DNA of 64,000 nt, from the NCBI GenBank assembly GCA_964019155.1, contig OZ025244.1, positions 1,155,735 through 1,219,734 on the forward strand, in the 5' to 3' direction. Numbering within the stretch: position 1 is the stretch's first letter; each line of letters opens with the position of its first letter. The notes beneath the pieces are model-generated. The model searched no databases. It was given only the letters and a program-made list of their open reading frames with translations, and was not told where the DNA came from. Below, piece by piece: positions 23,616 to 34,931 of the stretch. The position numbers and the translations under genes were made by a program. This DNA is from Osedax fenrisi (Eukaryota; Annelida; Polychaeta; Sabellida; Siboglinidae).

Positions 23616-24910
23616 TAAATAAATAGGCTTACATAATTATATAAGTGTGTATATATTATAATAATTATATAATAATAATATATATTTATTGAATACAATA
23701 CAAAAAGCGGATACAAATATGATTATTAATCTATGTGTTAATAATATCGAATATATACTATTAAAAAATATAAATTATTGAATGAATCATGATTGCATAA
23801 GTATTATAAATTAATTAAAACATGCATAATTCCTATCTACACCATGTATTATTTTTACTATTTTTTTTGTGCATAACTTTTTTTTAAATAAAAATAAACT
23901 AAAATACTTCTATTATAGAATTTAATAATATGTCTAATGATATCAAATTTATTATAATAGCATCAATATAAAAAATCGTATTCCTATGGTTTTATTTATA
24001 TCGTACAAATACATTATAGTTGGGTTATTCGTAGACTATAAATGTATAGTATTTACATTTTATACTAGTTTGGAAATATTAAAAATTATAGTAATATTAC
24101 TAATATTAGATATTATATAGGAAGGTTAAAATGAATTAATAATGTAATATAATGAAAAATAAATAACTCATTGAAAAACAAATATTTCGAAAATGTTACT
24201 ATAGTATCTTACTTACGATTCTATATTCAATAATATATAACATACATTTATATATTTATTTACTATATATATACATAGATAATTTATTAAAATATAATAC
24301 CTACTATATTTAATAATATACAAATTATTTATTATTATTCAAATTTTGAAATAATCTGAAATAATAATATTGAAATTTAAATAATTACTACTATTTCCTA
24401 AGTTTTTATGAGTCATACAAATCTTTGATTATAAATAGAAATTGATGTATATTTTTACAAAATAATAATAATATTTAATTCAAAATGTATATTTTTAATT
24501 AATAACATCTTTTATATTTTTATTCAATATATTTATTCTAAAGTACATTTAATATATTAATTCATAAATTGCCATTTGACATATACGCATTAAGTTGCTG
24601 TATTTCGGTAAAAAACAGTGTGTCAACAGATTCCGTTTTTTTGTGTAACCAAGTATATACACGCAGAAATCTAAAAATGTAATTATTTATAGTCTATTCT
24701 CTATAAAACCAAATGATAATTAAATATATTCATTATAATATAACGATTATTAAAATATTTTTTAATTAGATACCAATTATTTCTCTAACATATAGTAATT
24801 CATAAATTAAAGTAGGTGGTTGACACAAAATTGTCGGCCTAATCTTCGTGTCAGCGTATTCCGTATTTATATGCCCGTTTTGTCTTCTCATTCCGTATAT
24901 TATATATCTA
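23616..24910. other. Inner part of left arm, no gene
   Basis: This is AT-rich apart from the last 110 bp. There, TGTCAGCGTATTCCGT (about 24850) and the related TGTCAACAGATTCCGT (about 24625) form a direct pair close to the arm edge, perhaps terminal sub-repeats of the mobile unit. Confidence 0.4.
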
Positions 24911-25105
24911 TATATATATATATATATATATATACATTTTCATAATAAATATATTCCAGAGAATTTGTTTAATTTAAAAAAATATGTTTTTATAATTGAA
25001 AACATATCAAACTATAATTACACATTAATAAAACTGGAATTACTTATATATAATAATGTATACAAAAATATATTATTTATTTTATATCAATATAAAATAA
25101 TAATG

Positions 25106-25159
<54 letters not shown>

Positions 25160-25352
25160 AGTAATACAATTGTCGTTTGTCAATTTTCATATAACCCTCT
25201 GAATCCCAAAAGGCATTAATCGCCCATTATTTTTATAATGTGTGTTTTTTATAATTTTTTAATGTGTATTTATAGTTTTATATTTTTTCAATTATAAATT
25301 ATAGAATAAATATGTGGGAGGATCATATGATCTAAATATGAGGCAAATATGA

Positions 25353-25790
25353 GGGTAAATTACACTGCTATATATTTATATGCATATCAGTGAAGAATTA
25401 TACTAGATATTACAACAACATTAAATTAAATTCAAATGACATAAATTAATTTCAAATGAATTAATAAAAATCAATTCAAATTACATAAAAACAATTCAGG
25501 GTAAATTACACTGCTATATATTTATATGCATATCAGTGAAGAATTATACTAGATATTACAACAAAATTAAATTAAATTCAAATGACATAAATTAATTTCA
25601 AATGAATTAATAAAAATCAATTCAAATTACATAAAAACAATTCAGGGTAAATTACACTGCTATATATTTATATGCATATCAGTGAAGAATTATACTAGAT
25701 ATTACAACAAAATTAAATTAAATTCAAATGACATAAATTAATTTCAAATGAATTAATAAAAATCAATTCAAATTACATAAAAACAATTTA
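25353..25790 (+). repeat. Three tandem 146-bp repeats
   Basis: Units begin GGTAAATTACACTGCTATAT at 25353, 25499 and 25645 and are nearly identical. Each ends in AATTCAAATTACATAAAAAC. A decayed tail of the same CAAATGA/TCAATTCAAATTA words continues to about 25860. It lies in the loop just inside the left arm, and I find no copy elsewhere in the window. Confidence 0.9.
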
Positions 25791-25859
25791 AATAAAATAA
25801 TAAAATTAAATTCAAATGAAATAAAATCAATTAAAAATCAATTCAAATTAATTAAATCC

Positions 25860-26116
25860 ACATAAAATAATTAATAAATATATTTATATAATATAAAGTA
25901 GTATATTATAACTATTACATAATTTTCCATATAAGTTAATTTTATAAGGATTATAAGGATTTTGTAAATTGTAATATTGATATTATACATGCATGTATGT
26001 ATCTATATGCAATGCATATTATGAATACATGCATATATAAATTGTAATATATTATATATATATATATATATATACATATAGATTATATATATATATATAT
26101 ATGTATATCATTATAA

Positions 26117-26156
<40 letters not shown>

Positions 26157-26158
26157 TT

Positions 26159-26197
<39 letters not shown>

Positions 26198-26719
26198 TAT
26201 ATATGCTATATATACTATATATAGTATATAGTATATACATATATATCATTTTAAAAACAAAATTATAATAAATTATTCATCAAATTAGTTTATTATACAT
26301 GTTGACATATATGATTTATTAATAACAATATAATTTTTATCGGATTTTTATAGTATTCTTTAAATATAAATTAATATATTAACTAATTTTCTAGTATCTA
26401 TTTAAAAATATATTAATATATAATTTTTTCAATATTAATAATAAGATTAAAAAACTAGATTTATTTTAAAATGTTATTAAAATATGTACTATAGTATATA
26501 CTATATTCATTTTTTATATTTAAATCAATATTCAATTAAATATATTTCCATATAATATGGAATTATACATTTATTCCATAGAAAAATATTTAGTTGTATA
26601 TTTATTTGAATGAAAATATGAGTATTTACTAAATACTATTGGGTAAAACATTAAATTATATAATTATATAATATAATTATATAATTAAATGCTAGCCTGA
26701 CATATCTTTATTGTATATA

Positions 26720-26779
<60 letters not shown>
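25860..26779. other. Loop DNA with many (TA)n tracts
   Basis: (TA)n or near-(TA)n runs lie at about 26050-26075, 26105-26155, 26166-26195 and 26718-26776. No gene. The last tract is the left boundary of the 3.9-kb duplicated segment. Confidence 0.6.
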
Positions 26780-26909
26780 CTAAATAGCATGTATAGTAAC
26801 AATGTTTTAATAATGATATTATATACAGATTCCGTTCAAGGATTGCCCAACGTTCTGATAATGGTATACTGGCTACAAATGAAACACACAATCATGTGAT
26901 TTTGGTTTG

Positions 26910-26962
<53 letters not shown>

Positions 26963-27778
26963 TATATATGTATATATTAAAATATTATTTTTTATTGATA
27001 TACAAATATAAATAATATATTTTTCTATACATTATTATATATAAGTATAGGCCTTAATGTCATTAATGTGTAATTATAGTTTAATATTTTTTCAATTAGA
27101 AAAACATATGTTATTAATTAAATTAAACAAATGCACTAAAATATATGTATTATAACATGCATATATATGTATATACTATATACTATACTACTACAGTAGC
27201 CTATATATTATAAGCTTTAAATATTTTTGATATGGAAAAAACCTTAATTAAAGTATTAAATATAATAATTATTGTTAACTCAATATACACATATATTATG
27301 TATATTTATTTAACAATATAGTATTCTATAGAATAAAAAACAATATTTTAATAATTTGTATATATATATAAAGTGTATTTATAAATATATAATATAAGTA
27401 TAATAATAATGAAATTATATACAGATTAATCTGTCCGGAATTCCGTTCAAGATATTGCCCACGTTCTGATAATGGTATACTGGTTATAAATGAAATTCAC
27501 CCCTCGTGATTTTGGTTTTTATTTATATAAGTTATATAATATAACATACATTTGTATATACATTTATTTATATTATAATGATTATATACCGCCTATAGGC
27601 AGCCTATATAACTATAGTTATAGTATTTAAATGTTTTACGGTTAGATGGTGAGTTCACAGACTTTATTCATAAATATATTTGATATTATATTGTACAATA
27701 TACTATATATAGTATATTTTATATACTATAATAATGAAATTGTATTATTAACTTATATGTTAATGATATATACAAGGC

Positions 27779-27836
<58 letters not shown>

Positions 27837-28349
27837 ATATTATAAATATAATAATAATTAAATTTTCCATAGATAGCCTACTTTAAAGTTTGGTTACTGG
27901 TGAAGTTGCAGGCCCCTCTCGTAAATATGGTTTTTATTTATATATTTTATATGTATAAGTTATACAGTATAACATATTAACATTGCACATATTTATACAT
28001 TAATATATAATAATTGAATATATACATTTAATTAAAATCATTAGTAACATTTTGATATTTTATATATAATAATAATTTATTATAAACGGATTTATAATTA
28101 TATTAACATATTACTGTACAATATATAATTTGCATTATTCTCAAATTAATAATTTAGTCAACGTGCTTTAATCGAATCTTACTTTATCGAGTAGTAAAAT
28201 CGGTATATTACTATACTATATATTTTAAACTAATCATCTATAGATGATATACATATATGATATCTATATATATATATGTATATATATAGATATAGATATA
28301 TATATATATATATCAATTTATAAACTTACAATATTAATTAATATTATAG

Positions 28350-28623
28350 GAAAAAGACAACCTTAGGAAAAAGAAAGGGCTATACCGCAATAATTACATC
28401 ATCTCCATATAAACAACATTTGGAGCAGACACCGGCAAAAAAGAAATGTGTGAGAAAAAATTTATCAAAATCAATTAAGAAAATAATAATAATAAAAAAT
28501 ATATATAATTTCATAATATGCGATGAAATTATGAACGATGATATATATATACAGTGTTATTCATGTACACATTGGTGTTATGATTTATGTGTTGATATTA
28601 TCAACTTGATATCATCGATATAA
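28350..28623 (+). pseudogene. Pogo-like transposase C-terminal exon (copy A)
   Basis: After an ATTATAG acceptor the frame reads KKTTLGKRKGYTAIITSSPY and then KQHLEQTPAKKKCVRKNLSK, a basic patch. It continues through ICDEIMNDDIYIQCYSC and THWCYDLCVDI to a stop at 28621-28623. In jerky/pogo-like transposases of animals a TAIxTSSPYK-type word and a final C..C...W.QC..C..W.H..C PHD-like finger close the protein, and this fits that pattern. The second pair is C-Y-S-C; the expected His near the end reads as Cys or Tyr, so metal binding may be impaired. The exon is open. The catalytic exon is missing from the element. Confidence 0.72.
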
Positions 28624-28654
28624 AGAAATATCGATTTATTTCTTTATATCGATG
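28613..28654. other. Hairpin overlapping the transposase stop codon
   Basis: CATCGATATAAAGAAA and its exact reverse are separated by 10 bases. The TAA stop of the exon lies in the left stem. It has the same stem as 15627-15662. It could be an RNA structure at the 3' end of the mRNA or the trace of a tiny inverted-repeat insertion. Confidence 0.7.
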
Positions 28655-28659
28655 CTTGA

Positions 28660-30140
28660 TATAGATACATTTAAAATATGCGATATATGCATATAAATTA
28701 ATAAAGTATATACATTTTATTTTCTATTTCATTATATATCTTGTGAATATAATATATTATTATTTATGTAATTAACCATATACCTTAATTAAATTAAGCA
28801 ATTATCATTTATATAATATCGTGAGATAATATTATTGTATTAAAATATCTGGGTTATAGTTTATTTTATTGAGATAATTATCTATAACTTTAATTATATT
28901 AAAATTTAATTTAAAATTATATATTTATATACTTTTTAAATGCTTTTTAAATAATTTTGAAATGTTAAATATATACGAGTATATTAAACTAAATAAAACC
29001 CTATCCATGTTATAAACATTATTGAAATATCATAATACATATAGGATTTCACTAAATAAATGTGAAGTGTATAATTTATAAACATATTCATAGATTTATA
29101 AATAATATTATAACATTCCAGAATCGTAAATTATTATACAAATATGGTTATTTTTTTTAAACAAATCCATTTAACTTTAATAAAGTTATATCATATTATA
29201 AAAAGATATATAAATGTTAGGTTTGAAAAATCCAACATTATTTTAAAATATCTGAATTAATTATAGTTTATATAAAGATAATATAATTTATTAAATTATT
29301 TAACATCATTTTATATTTATTTCTAGTGAATATTTATGAATATATATAAATATATTTTAAATATATATTACATATCATTAATTTAAAATTTAGAATAATT
29401 TAATAACACCAAGGCATTGCTATAGCAAGACTATAGTCTTAAATTTAACTACTTACAAAATATAGTTTTTATATAGATTATTAAATATAAATATATATTG
29501 TTATACTTTTAACATACATATCATTATTTTATTATGTTTAATAAATTAAATAAAAATAACTAATTTAAACATTTATATTATATATACATTTATATTAGGA
29601 TTCTTAACAATACTATAAATAAGGGTAATTAGTAATACTATCTTTAATATTTATATATATATAATAAAATATATGGTTTATTATCGTGTTATCAATATTG
29701 ATAGGTAGGAATTATGATGTCGATATATAAATATGATTTACTAAATGGGGATATATAAAATATACTATATATTATAAACCAATTAATTTATAAACTAATA
29801 GGTAATATATATTTATAATACCTATATATATGATTTTAACTATTATGTACATATATACATATATACATAGTGTGTTTATTTTTACAATCTAAATATAGTC
29901 TATAATGTATTAATATATACTATATATAGTAGGATAGTATAGATATATTATAAAGTATATACACAAGTGTATATATATACACTTATAATACTGATACATT
30001 GTATATTATGATATTTGTTGTGGTATAATGTACATTTTACATGTATTTAAATAGGAACATATAACCATATGGTCATGAAAAGGACATATGTTCTTGATAT
30101 AACTACTATCATGGTATATTGAAAATAATTAATATTTAGG
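28660..30140. other. AT-rich non-coding part of the element
   Basis: I see no frames. Colinear with 47313-48850. The first difference of note is the 46-bp insertion in copy B at 48617. Confidence 0.6.
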
Positions 30141-30693
30141 CAGCGCGTTTTATATCGACAACCGCAATCATATCATAAATATATTTCAGTGATTTTATAA
30201 AGAATTTATCTAAATATACTATTTTTATGATACGCTTACACATTGAAATTATCTCGATGCTGATTGGTTATTAATCGGCCATAATACCCACCACGCATCG
30301 GCCACAATAGCCGCATCGCACTCGTTGGTTTAAATAACAGATTACTATGTCATTATGTTCTTATTGAATATTGTTATAAATGTAATTTGATATATTATTT
30401 ATTACCTTAACTGAATATATTAAAAATACATAATTTTATTCAATAACTTGCCTATAAAATAAGGTAAACCTTACGTTTTTTTTCGATAAAAATTACGATT
30501 ATTTGATTTTTTTCTCTAAGCGAAAATCAATAATTAATATTGATATAAATAAAAAATGATGTATACTATCATTCTTAGAATTCAATTATCTACATTTTTC
30601 GTATATATCATTTTTTGATAACTATAACTATGGTTCTTGAAATATCGTTATCGGCCACAATACCCGCATCGGCCACAATACCCTTCCGTCCCC

Positions 30694-31406
30694 TATATAT
30701 TATACATGTATAATAATATTAATAGTAACTGTACAGATTATGGTCAAAATATTCGCGATTGATGCGCGATTTGTACGCACGCCAACTTATTTAGTGATTA
30801 TACAATAGCTTATGGTTGGCAATTATAATTTTCGTATGTCTATTTATAGACTATCGGCTACGCAACGGCTTATCATTAACATTTGTGTGTGTGTTTTATA
30901 GGCTCACTCGGGATGTAATGCAGCTAAAAATACCTACCAATATTAAAACTAAACCCAACAAAACCAAACCAAACAAGTGAAAATAACTAAAACTAAACAT
31001 ATTAATGTTTTTACAAACAATCATACGGCGTATGATTCATACGCTATTGTAAATTCACTAATTCGAATAAACAATTTTGCAGGCATTAAATCGCGAAACT
31101 TTTGACCAGGTACCAACTGTACAATTAAATATTTGATTTTTTATTAAATTTCAATTTGTACTATTAGAAATTATAAAACTATAATGGATAACATATCGAT
31201 GGATTATATTATTATATATATATATAATATATTGGTTCTACTTGAAATTAAACGGACCTTCTAAAACTATATCGATCTCATGTGTACGTAACATATTCGA
31301 ATAATAATCAAATGATTTCTAATAGTATAAATTAAAATTTAATAAAAAAATCAAATTTATTAACAAATATTTAATTGTACAATTACTATAACGGATAACT
31401 ATAGAT

Positions 31407-31456
<50 letters not shown>

Positions 31457-31479
31457 ATTATATTATTATACATATATAT
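30694..31479. other. DNA between the pogo-like right end and the outer element end
   Basis: The part at 30745-31110 is less AT-rich, with GCGATTGATGCGCGATTTGT, a CATACGGCGTATG palindrome and a run of AAACCAAACC words near 30940-31000. It belongs to the outer element if 14237 and 31680 are its ends. No coding frame is visible. A (TA)n run lies at about 31410-31454. Confidence 0.4.
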
Positions 31480-31680
31480 AATATATATTTGTGGATTTGT
31501 TTAATATGATATAATACACAAAAGCAGTTTATGTATGTTACTCGTATGGAATATTGTAGCGTGTGAAATCAAGCGTAACATATTTACTTTAGTGACATAT
31601 ATTTATTAATTGGGCGGCTCTTATATATTAGTAAGACCGCCCAAATTGAACTCTTAAATATATCGGCGGCCTGCTTCTCC
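31480..31680 (-). repeat. Right end of the outer element (inverted match to 14237-14392)
   Basis: Read on the minus strand from 31680 it begins GGAGAAGCAGGCCGCCGATA and carries TTACGCTTGATTTCACACGC and GAGTAACATACATA in the same order as 14237. It has an additional 45-bp stretch containing a GGGCGGTCTTA / GAGCCGCCC pair. A (TA)n tract (31687-31750) separates it from the right arm of the giant inverted repeat. Confidence 0.65.
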
Positions 31681-31685
31681 AGTCA

Positions 31686-31754
<69 letters not shown>

Positions 31755-33051
31755 TATATAATATACGGAATGAGAAGACAAAACGGGCATATAAATACGG
31801 AATACGCTGACACGAAGATTAGGCCGACAATTTTGTGTCAACCACCTACTTTAGTTTATGAATTACTATATGTTAGAGAAATAATTGGTATCTAATTAAA
31901 TAATATTTTAATAATCGTTATATTATAATGAATATATTTAATTATCATTTGGTTTTATAGAGAATAGACTATAAATAATTACATTTTTAGATTTCTGCGT
32001 GTATATACTTGGTTACACAAAAAAACGGAATCTGTTGACACACTGTTTTTACCGAAATACAGCAACTTAATGCGTATATGTCAAATGGCAATTTATGAAT
32101 TAATATATTAAATGTACTTTAGAATAAATATATTGAATAAAAATATAAAAGATGTTATTAATTAAAAATATACATTTTGAATTAAATATTATTATTATTT
32201 TGTAAAAATATACATCAATTTCTATTTATAATCAAAGATTTGTATGACTCATAAAAACTTAGGAAATAGTAGTAATTATTTAAATTTCAATATTATTATT
32301 TCAGATTATTTCAAAATTTGAATAATAATAAATAATTTGTATATTATTAAATATAGTAGGTATTATATTTTAATAAATTATCTATGTATATATATAGTAA
32401 ATAAATATATAAATGTATGTTATATATTATTGAATATAGAATCGTAAGTAAGATACTATAGTAACATTTTCGAAATATTTGTTTTTCAATAAGTTATTTA
32501 TTTTTCATTATATTACATTATTAATTCATTTTAACCTTCCTATATAATATCTAATATTAGTAATATTACTATAATTTTTAATATTTCCAAACTAGTATAA
32601 AATGTAAATACTATACATTTATAGTCTACGAATAACCCAACTATAATGTATTTGTACGATATAAATAAAACCATAGGAATACGATTTTTTATATTGATGC
32701 TATTATAATAAATTTGATATCATTAGACATATTATTAAATTCTATAATAGAAGTATTTTAGTTTATTTTTATTTAAAAAAAAGTTATGCACAAAAAAAAT
32801 AGTAAAAATAATACATGGTGTAGATAGGAATTATGCATGTTTTAATTAATTTATAATACTTATGCAATCATGATTCATTCAATAATTTATATTTTTTAAT
32901 AGTATATATTCGATATTATTAACACATAGATTAATAATCATATTTGTATCCGCTTTTTGTATTGTATTCAATAAATATATATTATTATTATATAATTATT
33001 ATAATATATACACACTTATATAATTATGTAAGCCTATTTATTTAGTATTAA

Positions 33052-33505
33052 CAAAGATTTTGCGAAGCAAAGATATAACACTCCCTATACATGCAACATA
33101 ATTTAGTAATATCCCCTGCTGCTGCTAGCAGTAGTATCGAAATCACTGAAATAGATTTAGGTTAGGCTCTATTTGCATACAACAATTGTTTCATTGCTCT
33201 ATTAAATTACATGCAATATAAATTAGCTTTTATTTACTAAATATATACTTATAGCATTTAAAACATACATATCATATTTGTTTGTTATATATTAGTAATG
33301 AACACTTAGTTTTCATCATATAAATATTAATTTAAAGCATATTATTTAACATTTTAAAAGTGTTTAGTTAAATACGAATTTACATTATAGATAACACATA
33401 GTTCCTAAAAGTAACCCGCTATAGGTGGCACTGGGGTATTTTGTATACAAATTCGAAAAACACGATTTCGCGTAAGTGTTATATCTTTCCTTCGGAAAAT
33501 CTTTG
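33052..33505. mobile_element. MITE with CAAAGATTTT ends, copy 3 (right arm)
   Basis: Mirror of 23155-23608. Here the 7-bp duplication reads GTATTAA and ATATTAA (33045-33051, 33506-33512), one mismatch, which arose after the arms separated. Confidence 0.88.
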
Positions 33506-34721
33506 ATATTAATTCAATATAAATATAATGGGATATGTATATAGATATACAAAATGTTTAATCTGGTATATATATATATATATACCTCAATCCAAAGTGG
33601 CGAGTATTAGAATCATTTAGAATTATATTTTAAAGTGATGCCACACATGAAAATATACGCACGAAACAACCTCACTTGCGAATATCAAACGTTTCTATAA
33701 AAACATAATTATTTTCAAAATGCATGCGAATATTCGTAGGTATTTACGTTTTACTTCTATTTATATACCTCACTTTAACTCTCCCTAATAAATTCAATAT
33801 AATGTTAACATTTTAATTAATACATGTAAAAATGTATATAATTATACGAGGGATTTCCATATAGTTTAGGTGTGGAATAGACTTTATAGATATAATAGCC
33901 ATACCCGAGCTAGCTTTGCTATGTTTTTTATTGTTTATCTATCTATTTTTTATTAATTATAGCGATTCCTGATTCTGCATTTCTGCCGTACAAGACCCGT
34001 AACATTATGTATTATATATTAACTCATTGATAACAAAATTATTGTCTAATTAATTGATAACGAATTATATTGTTGATTTTATTTTATATTGTATAAAATA
34101 CTTTTACTATAATTTTAAATAAGCATTTTTTATATTTTCGATAATGATAAGTTATTAGTATTTAAATCGTAATTGAACCAAAATCATATTTTGATACCCG
34201 AAACCTTCCATGTAGTCAATTACCCGAAACTACCCGACATCATTTACAACACTAATATGTATATTATATTTAAATATTTATAAAAATATATATATATATT
34301 AGTCATTAATATTTTCTTGTATAAAAGAATAATAAATTAATTATGGATTCTTACATGTCAATTTTATTTCAAATTAAAATACTAAATATATCAATTGTAT
34401 CAATTATGTTATATTCATTTAAACAATAATCAATTAATTATTCTTGAAAACTTATATAAATCTTTATATTTGATCAACATTAATAATTTAATTTATATCA
34501 AAAACAGATTTTATGTATTTGTATCAAATAATCATAAATATATTTAATTGTATTTCATTTATTTATATTTGTTAGTGTAATTATATTAGAATAATACATT
34601 ACATAAATATTATTATTTGATTCAAACATTAACATAATTATCAAAATCAAATTTAGTATATTTGTATATGAATCATTAATCAGAAATGTATTTATATTAA
34701 AGTATATTTGTATATACAAGT

Positions 34722-34931
34722 TGTTAAGTTATTAGAAAAAGAATCAATGCGTTAAATACATTATTTATTAACTTTGTACATTTATCACGGCTCTTATAGA
34801 TAGGCGTCTAGCATTGCTTAATCATGTGAGACGGTGATGTATGGGCATATCCCTAGCACTCGGCGTGTGTTAGTATAATGCGAGATAATAATAATAATAC
34901 ACAAAGTAATAGTGATAATAACATAACATCA
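34722..34931 (-). repeat. Gypsy 3' LTR (right arm)
   Basis: Mirror of 21734-21942. On the minus strand it begins TGATGTTATGTTATTATC at 34931. A few substitutions, including TCTATAAG for TATATAAG in the promoter-like word, separate the two copies. Confidence 0.75.

Larger units (their letters stand above)
16061..24910 (+). repeat. Left arm of a giant inverted repeat (8.85 kb)
   Basis: From AGTCATTCTTTACGGGAACG at the outer edge to GTATATTATATATCTA at the inner edge, this arm recurs in reverse as 31751-41915, near-identical in the stretches I compared. Both edges lie in (TA)n. The loop is 6.84 kb. The arm contains a hAT (18259-19950), a gypsy remnant with LTR (21023-21942), a hAT-like end (22410) and a MITE (23155-23608). 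The right arm is 1.3 kb longer, mainly from a 779-bp gypsy segment and a duplication of about 440 bp. Confidence 0.95.
14395..30693. mobile_element. 16.3-kb pogo/Tigger-like DNA transposon, internally disrupted
   Basis: The ends GGGGACGGAAGGGTATTATG and, reversed, GGGGACGGAAGGGTATTGTG are the start of 26-bp TIRs with one mismatch. TA flanks both sides (14393-14394, 30694-30695), as for Tc1/mariner-pogo elements. A motif close to GGTATTRTGGCCGAT is repeated sub-terminally at 14406 and 14622, and in reverse at 30273, 30296, 30650 and 30668. A DNA-binding exon lies near the left end and a C-terminal exon near the right. No DDE catalytic domain was found between them. One arm of the giant inverted repeat (16061-24910) fills most of the interior. 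Confidence 0.75.
26780..30693 (+). repeat. 3.9-kb segment, copy A (right part of the pogo-like element)
   Basis: From CTAAATAGCATGTATAGTAA to the transposon end CCCTTCCGTCCCC this is repeated in direct orientation at 45483-49424 with only small differences. It contains two clear repeats and one weaker one around CGTTCTGATAATGGTATACT / GATTTTGGTTTTTATTTATA (26850, 27455, 27890), the C-terminal transposase exon, and the sub-terminal motifs. Confidence 0.93.

Noticed and set aside
16061..24910. The arm as a Helitron
   Set aside because: No TC start, CTRR end with a hairpin, or Rep/helicase frame at either edge; both edges are (TA)n.
14237..31680. A Polinton/Maverick, suggested by 17-kb length and long inverted ends
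   Set aside because: No polymerase, integrase, ATPase or capsid frames between the ends, and the length is explained by nested insertions.
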